Counted from the stretch's first letter, positions 1-8,287 are shown. The stretch: 20,175 nucleotides of DNA from JAVBNJ01 sp031551625 (GCA_031551625.1 JAVBNJ010000044.1:1-20175), one strand, 5' to 3'. Translations and numbers: made by a program. Notes: generated from the letters alone by a model not told the origin.

Positions 1-2
1 TA

Positions 3-656
3 GTAAATTATTATTTACAATCAATTTACGATACGGTTATCGGACAAGACATTATCAAACGGCACAAGTTGCGCAAAATAAATAATCTGCAACGGATCGT
101 AGAGTTTATGTTTGCCTCTATCGGTTCGCTTGTGTCGCCCACCAATATTGCCGAGCAACTGAATAAAAATTCCGACAAAAGAATTTCGCATAATACAATC
201 ATAAAATTTATTGGCTATCTTACCGAATCATACATCCTTTATGCTGTCCCACGTTACGACATAAAAGGCAAAGAGCTATTATCCACTAATGAAAAATATT
301 ATGTAGTAGATTTGGGACTAAAAAATATCACTTCAACCAATAAATACGATACCGATTTGGGGCATAAATTGGAAAATGTAGTGTATTTTGAACTGCTGCG
401 GCGAGGTGGAAAAGTTTTTGTCGGCAAAAACAATAATAAAGAAGTTGATTTTATTCTGCAAAAAAACAATAATGAGCGGGAATATTATCAAGTTGCCTAT
501 ACCATCAATGACGAAAAAACATTCGAACGGGAAATTTCGTCTTTTAGGAATATAAAAGATAACTACCCAAAATATCTTTTAACATTCGACTATGATAATG
601 CCATAATTGAAGGAGTACAAAAGAGAAATGTAATAGACTGGTTGTTGATGGTGTAA
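3..656 (+). CDS. DUF4143-type ATP-binding protein, C-terminal part (5' end outside window)
   Basis: The frame is open from the first complete codon at position 3 to the TAA at 654-656, so the true start lies upstream. The visible 217 residues match the C-terminal half of AAA-type ATPases with a DUF4143 domain: a winged-helix-like stretch (LVSPTNIAEQLN, then NTIIKFIGYL), the VVDLGLKN segment, then LENVVYFELLRRG and KEVDFIL, which resemble a degenerate PD-(D/E)XK nuclease fold. The Walker A/B part is not in the window. These proteins are common, often multicopy, and poorly understood; no reaction can be assigned. The codons are visibly more AT-rich than those of dnaE just downstream, which hints at a mobile or acquired gene. 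The family call is fairly secure; function is unknown. Confidence 0.75.
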   Translation, partial: VNYYLQSIYDTVIGQDIIKRHKLRKINNLQRIVEFMFASIGSLVSPTNIAEQLNKNSDKRISHNTIIKFIGYLTESYILYAVPRYDIKGKELLSTNEKYYVVDLGLKNITSTNKYDTDLGHKLENVVYFELLRRGGKVFVGKNNNKEVDFILQKNNNEREYYQVAYTINDEKTFEREISSFRNIKDNYPKYLLTFDYDNAIIEGVQKRNVIDWLLMV

Positions 657-694
657 AAATAGTTCGTGTTAATAAAATTCCCTCCAGCCTCTTC

Positions 695-722
695 TTTGTG
701 CGGCGTATTTTTCTTAACTTTG
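695..722 (+). promoter_or_regulatory. dnaE promoter (Bacteroidota-type -7 box)
   Basis: TAACTTTG at 715-722 is an exact match to the Bacteroidota -7 consensus TAnnTTTG. A TTTG at 695-698 could be the -33 element, but the 16-nt spacer is shorter than the usual 19-21, so the -33 is uncertain. Transcription would begin around 729. That leaves a leader of under 20 nt before the ATG at 746 and excludes upstream in-frame starts such as GTG 698. Confidence 0.55.
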
Positions 723-745
723 TAAGAATAGATACGCCGCTTTTT
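700..745. repeat. Two-tier inverted repeat with T-tract enclosing the dnaE -7 box
   Basis: The outer arms GCGGCGTAT (700-708) and ATACGCCGC (732-740) are perfect 9-bp complements. Inside them TTCTTA (711-716) and TAAGAA (723-728) form a second 6-bp stem around a 6-nt loop. Five T residues (741-745) follow, directly before the dnaE ATG. Read from upstream this resembles an intrinsic terminator for the DUF4143 gene. In DNA it could instead be an operator around the dnaE promoter. The base pairing is directly visible; the role is inference. Confidence 0.65.
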
Positions 746-3700
746 ATGTCGCAATTTGTACACCTTCACGTTCACACGCAATACTCTGTTCTCGACGGGA
801 TGTCGAGCATTTCCGACTTGTTCAAGAAAGCCAAAGCCGACGGGCAAACCGCACTGGCTATTACCGACCACGGAAATATGTTCGGTGTAAAAGAGTTTTT
901 GAAAACCGCCAAGAAATTTCCGGAAATAAAACCCATTGTCGGCTGCGAAGTGTATGTGAATCCCGAAGGGCGCCTGGTGAAACGCGGCAAGGAAGACCAA
1001 AGCGCCAACCACTTAATTTTGCTGGCTAAGAACATGGCGGGCTACAAGAATTTAATTAAACTTGTGTCGATAGGTTATGTGGAAGGCATGTACTACAAAC
1101 CTAAAATTGATCACGAGCTGCTGGAAAAACATCACGAAGGGCTAATTGCCTGCTCGGCCTGTCTGGCAGGCGAAGTGCAGAAAGCCATACAGCAGCGTGA
1201 CATAGACAAGGCCGAAGAAATCATGCTGTGGCACAAAGGGCTTTTCGGCGACGATTACTACATCGAAATACAACGGCACCAAACTGATGATCCAAATGCC
1301 GACCGCACCGTGTATCCTCTACAAAAAGAAATATCGGAGATAATGGTCGAGTTAGCACGTAAGCACAATATTAAAGTGATTGCCTCGAACGACGTGCATT
1401 TTGTGAATGCCGACGACGCCGAGGCGCATGACCGCCTCATCTGCCTTAACACGGGCGCCGACCTTGAGGATCCGCGCCGCATGCGCTACACCAAACAGGA
1501 GTGGATGAAAACACAGACCGAAATGGCGGCCATTTTTGCCGACATTCCCGAAGCGCTCACTACTACGCTGGAAGTAGCGGAAAAAGTAGAGGTCTACGAC
1601 ATCGACAATAAGCCCATTATGCCGAATTTCCCGTTACCCGACGGATTTACCGACTCGAACGATTACCTGCGGCATCTCGCATACGAAGGCGCAACGAAAC
1701 GGTATCCCGAGTTGACGGATGCTATACGCGAACGATTGGATTTCGAGCTGAACACCATGAAAACAATGGGGTTCCCGGACTACTTTTTGATTGTGCAGGA
1801 TTTTATTGCCGCGGCACGCAGCATGGGCGTTTCCGTAGGCCCGGGACGCGGTTCGGCAGCCGGTTCGGTGGTGGCCTATTGCTTGGGCATTACCGATATC
1901 GACCCGCTGCAATATAATTTGCTGTTCGAGCGTTTCCTTAACCCCGACCGTATTTCGATGCCCGATATTGATATCGACTTCGACGATGACGGGCGGGCAA
2001 AGGTGTTGAAGTATGTGGAGGAGAAATACGGCAAAGACCACGTGTCGCATGTGGTTACATTCGGCACCATGGCTACGAAGTCAGCCATCAAAGACGTGGC
2101 GCGTGTCCAAAAATTGCCGTTATCGGAATCTGACCGGTTATCCAAAGCCATTCCCATGCGCTGGGATAAGAAAGACAGCAATGGCAAGGGGCTACCGATA
2201 AACATCAAAACCTGTATCGAGCATATACCGGAAATACAACAAGCAGCGCAATCGAACGACGAGTTGCTGCAAGAAACCATGAAGTACGCCGAAAAACTCG
2301 AAGGCTCTATTCGCAGCACCGGCGTGCATGCGTGTGCCATTATCATCGGGCGCAATAACCTTACGGATCACATTCCTATTTCGATTGCAAAAGATAAGGA
2401 AACAGGCGAGGATATGTGGGTATCGCAGTATGAAGGTTCGTGCATCGAGGATGTAGGCATGTTAAAGATGGACTTCCTCGGGCTGAAAACGCTTTCGATT
2501 TTACGCGATGCCGTCGAAAACGTAAAGCTGGCGCGCGATATAGATATTGACTTGGCGCACATTCCGCTCGACGATAAAACAACATACGAATTATTCAGCC
2601 GCGGAGACACTGTCGGGACGTTCCAGTTCGAGTCCGACGGCATGCGCAAATGGTTGCGGGAGTTGAAGCCCACGCGCTTCGAAGACCTGATTGCGATGAA
2701 CGCCCTCTACCGTCCCGGCCCGATGGATTATATTCCCGACTTCGTAGACCGCAAGCATGGCCGTGCGAAAATCGAGTATGACCTGCCAGAAATGGAAGAA
2801 TACCTGAACGACACGTATGGCGTTACGGTATATCAGGAGCAGGTGATGTTACTCTCGCAAAAATTGGCAGGCTTTACCAAAGGCCAGGCCGACACGCTGC
2901 GTAAAGCAATGGGAAAAAAGCAACGCGAAGTGCTGGACAAGATGAAAGGCGATTTCCTGAAAGGCGCCGAAGAGAAAGGTCATAGTGCAACCACCTGTGA
3001 AAAAATCTGGAAAGACTGGGAAAGTTTTGCTGAGTACGCATTCAACAAATCGCACTCGACCTGTTATGCTTGGTTAGGCTACCAAACAGCCTACCTCAAA
3101 GCCAACTACCCTGCCGAATACATGGCCGCTGTGCTGAGCCGCAACTTAGACAATATCGATGAAATTTCGAAATTCATGGATGAATGCCGCCGTATGGGCA
3201 TCGAAGTGTTGCCGCCCGATGTAAATGAAAGTTACCGTAAATTTACGGTGAATAAAAAAGGAAATATCCGTTTTGGCATGGCTGCTGTCAAAGGCGTTGG
3301 GGGTGCCGCCGTTGATGCTATTGTAGAAGAACGCCGGAGCAACGGCACCTTCAATACTATTTTTGATTTTGTGGAGCGCGTGCCGCTCACCGCGGTGAAC
3401 CGCAAAACAATTGAAGCATTGGCCATGGCCGGAGCTTTCGACGAATTCCGGGAAATCAAACGACATCATTTCTTTGCCAAAAACAGTAAGGACGAATTGT
3501 TTCTCGACAGCTTACTACGTTATGGGAATAGATTACAAGCCGATAAACAACTGACAAGTAATTCGCTTTTTGGCGAACAACATGCCGTATCGGTTACCAA
3601 ACCAGAAATTCCACTCGACGCCGAAGAATGGAATATGACCGAAATGTTGAAGAAAGAAAAAGAACTGGTGGGCATGTACCTGTCGGCGCATCCGCTCGAT

Positions 3701-4327
3701 ATTCATAAATTTGAAATTACACATTTCGCGAACCACACACTGATCGATATTCCCAAATTACTGGAATCGGCTCCCTCGTCTGAAGCTGTGCAGAAAAAAA
3801 CAATCCGTGTAGCAGGTACTGTTACGGCGGTTCAGCAGGCCACCTCAAAGACAAGCGGGAAGCCTTATATGCGTTTTACTATCGAGGACTACAGCGGCAC
3901 TCACCAATTTGCCCTTTTCGGGAAAGATTATGAGAACTTCAACAAATACATAGCACACAATCATGCATTATTGTTGACCTGCAAATTCGATAAACGTTAT
4001 CGTGGGAAAGACGATGCCCGTCCCGACGAATGGGAACTCAAAATACAAACGATACATTACCTTGCTCATGTCCGCGATGAGCTGATACGCAACATACATA
4101 TAACGTTATCCGTGGAGGATATTACGGAACCGTTTATCGGGCGGCTGGTTAACATAGCCTCGCAAAATAAAGGGAAGGTAGATCTACAGATTAAACTGGT
4201 AGCGCCCACACATGATATGTTCATCGAATTATTTTCACGTACTTTCCGAGTGGCGCTTACGCCTGAAATGTTAACATTCCTGGAAGTCGAGGGATTGAAT
4301 TACCGGATAAATAATAAGTTTAATTAG
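746..4327 (+). CDS. dnaE: DNA polymerase III subunit alpha
   Basis: Catalytic subunit of the replicative DNA polymerase, 1193 residues from the ATG at 746. This start begins MSQFVHLHVH, the usual N-terminus, and lies just downstream of the predicted promoter, so in-frame GTG 698 is rejected. The order is: PHP domain (about 1-230; HLHVH at 6-10, D17, H42, E68, H89, SNDVH ending H218); polymerase palm with catalytic Asp in PDIDIDF (D407, D409) and in KMDFLGL (D576); then YRPGPMDYIPDF, the fingers and beta-binding region, a helix-hairpin-helix (VKGVGGAAVDAI, near 848-859) and an OB fold (near 1030-1090). The PHP metal ligands look intact, so it may have built-in 3'-5' exonuclease activity. Its stop is 2 bp from the stop of the convergent namZ-like gene, leaving no room for a separate terminator. 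Confidence 0.97.
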   Translation: MSQFVHLHVHTQYSVLDGMSSISDLFKKAKADGQTALAITDHGNMFGVKEFLKTAKKFPEIKPIVGCEVYVNPEGRLVKRGKEDQSANHLILLAKNMAGYKNLIKLVSIGYVEGMYYKPKIDHELLEKHHEGLIACSACLAGEVQKAIQQRDIDKAEEIMLWHKGLFGDDYYIEIQRHQTDDPNADRTVYPLQKEISEIMVELARKHNIKVIASNDVHFVNADDAEAHDRLICLNTGADLEDPRRMRYTKQEWMKTQTEMAAIFADIPEALTTTLEVAEKVEVYDIDNKPIMPNFPLPDGFTDSNDYLRHLAYEGATKRYPELTDAIRERLDFELNTMKTMGFPDYFLIVQDFIAAARSMGVSVGPGRGSAAGSVVAYCLGITDIDPLQYNLLFERFLNPDRISMPDIDIDFDDDGRAKVLKYVEEKYGKDHVSHVVTFGTMATKSAIKDVARVQKLPLSESDRLSKAIPMRWDKKDSNGKGLPINIKTCIEHIPEIQQAAQSNDELLQETMKYAEKLEGSIRSTGVHACAIIIGRNNLTDHIPISIAKDKETGEDMWVSQYEGSCIEDVGMLKMDFLGLKTLSILRDAVENVKLARDIDIDLAHIPLDDKTTYELFSRGDTVGTFQFESDGMRKWLRELKPTRFEDLIAMNALYRPGPMDYIPDFVDRKHGRAKIEYDLPEMEEYLNDTYGVTVYQEQVMLLSQKLAGFTKGQADTLRKAMGKKQREVLDKMKGDFLKGAEEKGHSATTCEKIWKDWESFAEYAFNKSHSTCYAWLGYQTAYLKANYPAEYMAAVLSRNLDNIDEISKFMDECRRMGIEVLPPDVNESYRKFTVNKKGNIRFGMAAVKGVGGAAVDAIVEERRSNGTFNTIFDFVERVPLTAVNRKTIEALAMAGAFDEFREIKRHHFFAKNSKDELFLDSLLRYGNRLQADKQLTSNSLFGEQHAVSVTKPEIPLDAEEWNMTEMLKKEKELVGMYLSAHPLDIHKFEITHFANHTLIDIPKLLESAPSSEAVQKKTIRVAGTVTAVQQATSKTSGKPYMRFTIEDYSGTHQFALFGKDYENFNKYIAHNHALLLTCKFDKRYRGKDDARPDEWELKIQTIHYLAHVRDELIRNIHITLSVEDITEPFIGRLVNIASQNKGKVDLQIKLVAPTHDMFIELFSRTFRVALTPEMLTFLEVEGLNYRINNKFN

Positions 4328-4329
4328 TT

Positions 4330-5496
4330 TTATTCAAAATCTTCGTACAACAAATACCCTTTACGCAAGGTTTTAAATTTTGCAATATCACCTTGCCACG
4401 ATGTACGAATTTCTTCGGCGGTTTTGCCGGCTTCTATTTGCCGGCGGATGCTCTCTGTTCCGCACAGTTTATAAAAAAACGGCGTAAAGAATTTCTCTTT
4501 TTCTTTGTAATAACCATAAGCGGCAATTAACCAATCGAGAATAATATGTCCATCAGTGAGCAGATCATTTTCCGAATAATACATCAGATTTTCCCCGTAG
4601 CACCACTGGCCTTTATAGGGTGGATTCTGAGCGCCGGGCATGGCAACCGGTCTGAAATTGTAAGGGTAGTATGGTTCAAACGACGGATGTCCGAATTGCT
4701 GGAAAGGCCGTTCGGTGCCGCGTCCCACACTTACTACTGTTCCTTCGAACAGGCACAGCGACGGGTACAGATATATCGCCCGCTGGTCGGTCAAATTGGG
4801 AGAAGGATTTACAGGTAATATATATTCTGTCTTGTGTGTGTAGCCACTACACGAAATCACTGTGAGGTCGCATTTGATTTTGTTCTTCAACCAACCTTCA
4901 CCGTTAATCATCTGCGCCAATTCGCCAAGCGTCATACCATGTACAATAGGAATTGGATGCATGCCTATAAACGAACGGAATTGGGATTCCAATACAGGCC
5001 CGTCTACGTAGAAACCATTGGGATTCGGACGATCCAGTATAATTACAGGAATGCTGTTCTCGGCGCAAGCTTCCATTACGTAGTGCATGGTTGAAAGGTA
5101 CGTGTAGAAGCGCGCGCCCACATCCTGCATGTCGAACAGCATGTAGTCGATACCGCGCAGTTGTTCTTTGCTTGGCTTGTAGTTGTTACCGTACAGCGAA
5201 GTAATTTCAATACCGGTTTCTTCATCTTTTGTAGCATTTACTTTCTCCCCCGCATCGGCTGTGCCACGGAAACCATGCTCCGGTGCATAAATCCGCACAA
5301 CATTCACACCTTGTTCCAGCAATACATCTACCAGATGTTTGTCGCCTACTATTGAAGTATGGTTGGCTGTAATGCCCACTCGTTTATCTTTGAGCAGCGG
5401 CACATACTTGCCCGTTTGTTCTGCCCCTGTTTGCAAAGGTTGGGCAATGGTTGTCAGCGATAATAGCGAAACGATAACAGCAAAAAAATATTTCAT
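4330..5496 (-). CDS. namZ: DUF1343 / NamZ-type exo-beta-N-acetylmuramidase, secreted
   Basis: The 388-residue protein belongs to the DUF1343 (YbbC/NamZ, GH171) family, whose characterised members remove terminal MurNAc from peptidoglycan fragments. The start is ATG at 5494-5496: it opens a clear signal peptide (MKYFFAVIVSLLSLTTIAQ), and a longer in-frame reading would bury it behind 30 unrelated residues and run into deoC. Family signatures are VGITANHTS (40-48), PEHGFRG (72-78, with E73 as a candidate catalytic acid), LFDMQDVGARFYTY, ILDRPNPNG and VSVGRGTERPFQ. It lies 77 bp downstream of deoC on the same strand and is probably the last gene of the kdsD-lptB-deoC operon, acting in the periplasm in cell-wall turnover. 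Family assignment is strong; exact substrate is inferred. Confidence 0.88.
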   Translation of the reverse strand: MKYFFAVIVSLLSLTTIAQPLQTGAEQTGKYVPLLKDKRVGITANHTSIVGDKHLVDVLLEQGVNVVRIYAPEHGFRGTADAGEKVNATKDEETGIEITSLYGNNYKPSKEQLRGIDYMLFDMQDVGARFYTYLSTMHYVMEACAENSIPVIILDRPNPNGFYVDGPVLESQFRSFIGMHPIPIVHGMTLGELAQMINGEGWLKNKIKCDLTVISCSGYTHKTEYILPVNPSPNLTDQRAIYLYPSLCLFEGTVVSVGRGTERPFQQFGHPSFEPYYPYNFRPVAMPGAQNPPYKGQWCYGENLMYYSENDLLTDGHIILDWLIAAYGYYKEKEKFFTPFFYKLCGTESIRRQIEAGKTAEEIRTSWQGDIAKFKTLRKGYLLYEDFE

Positions 5497-5546
5497 AAAA
5501 TGTCGGTTTATTAGAGTACAATCAATCCTCAAAGAAAGTGGCTTCA

Positions 5547-5569
5547 AACTAATCCTGTTAGGGTTAGTT
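5547..5569. repeat. Small inverted repeat between deoC and the namZ-like gene
   Basis: AACTAATCCT (5547-5556) and AGGGTTAGTT (5560-5569) pair over 10 positions with one mismatch around a 3-nt loop. The hairpin starts just past the deoC stop. On the minus transcript it is followed by only a short T run (TTTG), so it could be a weak terminator, a processing site or chance. Confidence 0.35.
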
Positions 5570-5573
5570 ATTG

Positions 5574-6437
5574 CTAAAAATAACAAACTTTGTTACCTGT
5601 AATGTCTGTAAGCAGGTTATTGGCCAGACGGCTGGCTCCCAGTCGAAATAATGACGGAGTCAGCCATTCATCGCCCAGTATTTTTTTAACAATGGCATAA
5701 TATAACATGGCATCATCTGATGTAACAATACCACCTGCCGGTTTGAAGCCGATTTTCTTACCAGTTTTTTCGTAATATTTTTTAATACACGAAACCATAA
5801 CCCATGCGGCTTCGGGTGTGGCAGCCGGTTCTATTTTCCCCGTCGATGTTTTGATAAAGTCAGCACCTGCTTCCATCACAATAAAGCTGGCATCGGCTAT
5901 CTGCGCTTGTGACAACACGCCTGTTTCCAAAATTACTTTCAAGCGAGCATTGCCAATAACTGCCTTTATTTGTTTGATTTCATTGGCCACGGTGGCATGG
6001 TCGCCCGATAAGAACGTGCCTAACGAAATAACAATGTCGATCTCATTTGCACCTTTTTCTACCGCCATGCGGCATTCGTCACATTTGATTTCAATAAATG
6101 TTTGTGAACCCGGAAAACCGGCTCCCACTGCGGCAATACGGACTTCCGATGCCATAAGTGTCCGTCGCACCGTATGTGCCAACGATGGATATACACAGAT
6201 AGCAGCCACGTTTGGGATACCCGGGAATTTTGAAGGAAAATTATTAACGTCTTCTGCAATTTTTTTCACTCTTTCCTCCGTATCGGTAGCATTCAATGTA
6301 GTGAGATCTATAAAACTAAAACAATGCTTCCAGATTCCGGCAGCATTCAGTGCAGGCAATTCATTCCGCAGTTTTTGCAACTCGCTTGCAACGATTTGTT
6401 CGTTGAGTTGTAACCCATACTTTTCAGCAGCAATCAT
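5574..6437 (-). CDS. deoC: Deoxyribose-phosphate aldolase
   Basis: Class I aldolase that splits 2-deoxyribose 5-phosphate into glyceraldehyde 3-phosphate and acetaldehyde in deoxynucleoside catabolism; cytoplasmic. The 287-residue form from the ATG at 6435-6437 matches family length. The open frame continues upstream to 6647, but that part lies inside lptB and is not protein-like, so it is discarded. Key residues: IDLTTLN (43-49), EIDIVIS with D134, the Schiff-base lysine K196 in ADFIKTSTG, and the second active-site lysine K232 in GFKPAGG; SRLANNLL is near the C-terminus. It starts 55 bp after the lptB stop on the same strand, so it is likely cotranscribed. Its presence in an envelope gene cluster has no obvious functional reason. 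Confidence 0.94.
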   Translation of the reverse strand: MIAAEKYGLQLNEQIVASELQKLRNELPALNAAGIWKHCFSFIDLTTLNATDTEERVKKIAEDVNNFPSKFPGIPNVAAICVYPSLAHTVRRTLMASEVRIAAVGAGFPGSQTFIEIKCDECRMAVEKGANEIDIVISLGTFLSGDHATVANEIKQIKAVIGNARLKVILETGVLSQAQIADASFIVMEAGADFIKTSTGKIEPAATPEAAWVMVSCIKKYYEKTGKKIGFKPAGGIVTSDDAMLYYAIVKKILGDEWLTPSLFRLGASRLANNLLTDITGNKVCYF

Positions 6438-6492
6438 GAGTTTTTTTGTTTCAATCTGCAAATTGTAAATCCCTATATCTATCCGTCGAAAC

Positions 6493-7227
6493 TTAGAGGT
6501 CTTTTTTACGTAATTCGAAATTTTGTCCCAAATATTTGCGACGCACCTCGGGGTTGTCTGCAAGTTCTTCGGCCGTACCGCTCTCAAGGATAGAGCCGTC
6601 GAACAACATATAAGCGCGGTCGGTAATGGCCAACGTTTCGTGCACATTGTGGTCGGTAATGATAATGCCGATATTTTTATTTTTCAATTTCGATACGATC
6701 CCTTGTATATCTTCCACGGCAATAGGGTCAACGCCGGCAAACGGTTCGTCGAGCAGAATAAATTTCGGGTCAATAGCCAGGCAGCGTGCAATCTCGCAAC
6801 GGCGACGTTCCCCTCCCGATAATTGAATGCCATAACTCTTACGCACCTTCTGTAAGCCGAACTCATCAATCAATAGCTCTAAACGCTCGTGGCGTTCGTT
6901 TTTGTCTTTAAATTTGGTTTCCATTACGGCCATAATATTATCTTCGACCGATAGTTTGCGGAATACCGAGTTCTCTTGCGCCAGATAGCCTAGGCCACTC
7001 TGCGCACGACGGTACATAGGCTCTTGTGTAATATTACGGTCGTCAAGGAAAATTTGCCCGTTATTGGCTTTCACCAAACCCACCAGCATATAGAATGTAG
7101 TCGTTTTTCCCGCACCGTTGGGCCCCAGTAACCCTACAATTTCGCCTTGGCTTACTTCCACCGATACACCTTTCACGACAGTCCGCGAACCGTATTTTTT
7201 TACCAAATTTTTACAATGTAATAACAT
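6493..7227 (-). CDS. lptB: LPS export system ATP-binding protein LptB
   Basis: Cytoplasmic ATPase of the LptBFG transporter, which extracts LPS from the inner membrane and feeds it to the Lpt bridge. The 244 residues have a complete ABC fold: Walker A GPNGAGKTT (35-43), Q-loop Q84 in YLAQENSVFRKL, signature LSGGERRR (136-143), Walker B FILLDEPFAGVDP (156-168) and H-loop H193 in ITDHNVHE. The wording YLAQENSVFRKLSVEDNI and LDEPFAGVDPIAVEDIQ is typical of LptB rather than of other ABC ATPases. The start ATG at 7225-7227 gives MLLHCKNLVKKYG, a normal N-terminus. It follows kdsD (Kdo synthesis), as in many Gram-negative bacteria; the gap of about 80 bp holds an inverted pair of 7-nt repeats. Confidence 0.95.
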   Translation of the reverse strand: MLLHCKNLVKKYGSRTVVKGVSVEVSQGEIVGLLGPNGAGKTTTFYMLVGLVKANNGQIFLDDRNITQEPMYRRAQSGLGYLAQENSVFRKLSVEDNIMAVMETKFKDKNERHERLELLIDEFGLQKVRKSYGIQLSGGERRRCEIARCLAIDPKFILLDEPFAGVDPIAVEDIQGIVSKLKNKNIGIIITDHNVHETLAITDRAYMLFDGSILESGTAEELADNPEVRRKYLGQNFELRKKDL

Positions 7228-7237
7228 GTTTTTTAGA

Positions 7238-7306
7238 ATGAGGAATTAGGAATCAGGAATTAGGAATTGCGCAGTTATTCCTAATTCTTAATTCTCAATT
7301 CTTAAT
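7238..7306. repeat. Inverted pair of 7-nt tandem repeat arrays between kdsD and lptB
   Basis: On the plus strand 7238-7265 reads as four heptamers ATGAGGA, ATTAGGA, ATCAGGA, ATTAGGA. The segment 7279-7306 is four heptamers in the opposite orientation (minus strand: ATTAAGA, ATTGAGA, ATTAAGA, ATTAGGA). The second array abuts the kdsD stop codon. The two arrays can pair (GAATTAGGAAT with ATTCCTAATTC) around a short centre containing GCGCAG, forming an AT-rich hairpin in the kdsD-lptB mRNA. It fills almost the whole intergenic gap. Confidence 0.8.
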
Positions 7307-8275
7307 TTATACTATTCCTTCCCGCAATATATCGTGTAAGTGCACCATACCTAAATATTCGTCATTATGCGTAACTATTAATTGCGTAATCTTGTTTTTT
7401 TCCATCAAATTGTATGCATGCACCGCTAATTCTTCCGTGTCAATGGATTTAGGACTCTTAGTCATAATATCCTGTGCCGTGAGCGTATCAAATGTTTTCG
7501 TTTTTTCAAGCATTCGCCGTACATCGCCATCTGTAATAATACCGAGTATGACGCCTTTAGCATCAACGACTGCCGTTGCCCCCAAACGGTTGGACGAAAT
7601 ATTGATAATTGCGTTGTGTATACTCTCTGCGGGCACCACCTGCGGTTTGCGGTTACGATCAATTAAATCTCCGACACGTAAATATAATTTCTTGCCCAAC
7701 GAACCGCCCGGGTGTACACGTGCAAAATCTTCAGACGTAAAGCCGCGCATTTTCAAGAGACATACGGCCAGCGCATCGCCCATTACCAGTTGCGCCGTGG
7801 TACTCGACGTAGGGGCCAGATTATTTGGGCACGCTTCCTCATCAACTGTCGCAGCCAACACATAGTCGGCTTGCTCGGCAAGGTACGACTCCCGGTTCGA
7901 AACAATGGCTACCAATTTATTACCCATATTGCGTATGAGTGGTACCAATACTTTAACCTCGGCCGTGTTGCCGCTTTTCGAAAGGCATATTACCACATCG
8001 TCGGGTTGGATCATGCCCAAATCGCCATGAATAGCATCTGCAGCATGCATAAAAATAGCAGGTGTCCCGGTTGAGTTGAGCGTAGCTACAATTTTATTGG
8101 CAATAATAGCGCTTTTGCCAATGCCAGACACAATTACGCGCCCCTTGCTTTCGTATATCAAATGGGCTGCACGCTCAAAATCCCCATTAATGTACGAGGC
8201 CATCTTTTGAATAGCAGCAGCTTCAGTTTCAATCGTTTTTACGGCGAGCCGGCCGATATCGGTAAGCGTATCCAT
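7307..8275 (-). CDS. kdsD: D-arabinose 5-phosphate isomerase (KdsD/KpsF/GutQ family)
   Basis: Interconverts ribulose 5-phosphate and arabinose 5-phosphate, the first step toward Kdo for LPS. The 322-residue protein has an N-terminal SIS sugar-phosphate domain (about 35-175; SGIGKSA 50-56, SKSGNT 99-104, APTSST 154-159), the HPGGSLGKK segment at 188-196, then two CBS domains (about 205-322; GIITDGDVRR in the first, GMVHLHDILREG in the second). K54, E106, E147 and H188 fall at a constant offset of 5 from the reported E. coli KdsD active-site residues K59, E111, E152 and H193, so it should be active. It is the first gene of the probable minus-strand operon and is divergent from recQ. GutQ-like duplicates exist in some genomes, but the lptB neighbour favours KdsD. 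Confidence 0.92.
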   Translation of the reverse strand: MDTLTDIGRLAVKTIETEAAAIQKMASYINGDFERAAHLIYESKGRVIVSGIGKSAIIANKIVATLNSTGTPAIFMHAADAIHGDLGMIQPDDVVICLSKSGNTAEVKVLVPLIRNMGNKLVAIVSNRESYLAEQADYVLAATVDEEACPNNLAPTSSTTAQLVMGDALAVCLLKMRGFTSEDFARVHPGGSLGKKLYLRVGDLIDRNRKPQVVPAESIHNAIINISSNRLGATAVVDAKGVILGIITDGDVRRMLEKTKTFDTLTAQDIMTKSPKSIDTEELAVHAYNLMEKNKITQLIVTHNDEYLGMVHLHDILREGIV

Positions 8276-8287
8276 TTAAAAATAAAT

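Noticed and set aside
698..745. GTG start for dnaE giving 16 extra residues
   Set aside because: The predicted transcription start near 729 lies downstream of it, and MSQFVHLHVH is the normal DnaE N-terminus.
1876..2355. 159-codon minus-strand open frame within dnaE
   Set aside because: Antisense shadow of the polymerase domain with no independent coding features.
4321..4332. Terminator between dnaE and the convergent namZ-like gene
   Set aside because: Only 2 bp separate the stops and I saw no hairpin with a T-run there.
5818..6468. 216-codon open frame on the plus strand opposite deoC
   Set aside because: It is fully antisense to a well-supported deoC and has no family features.
6438..6647. 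N-terminal extension of deoC by 70 codons
   Set aside because: The extension lies within lptB and reads as unstructured sequence; family length and N-terminus fit the ATG at 6437.
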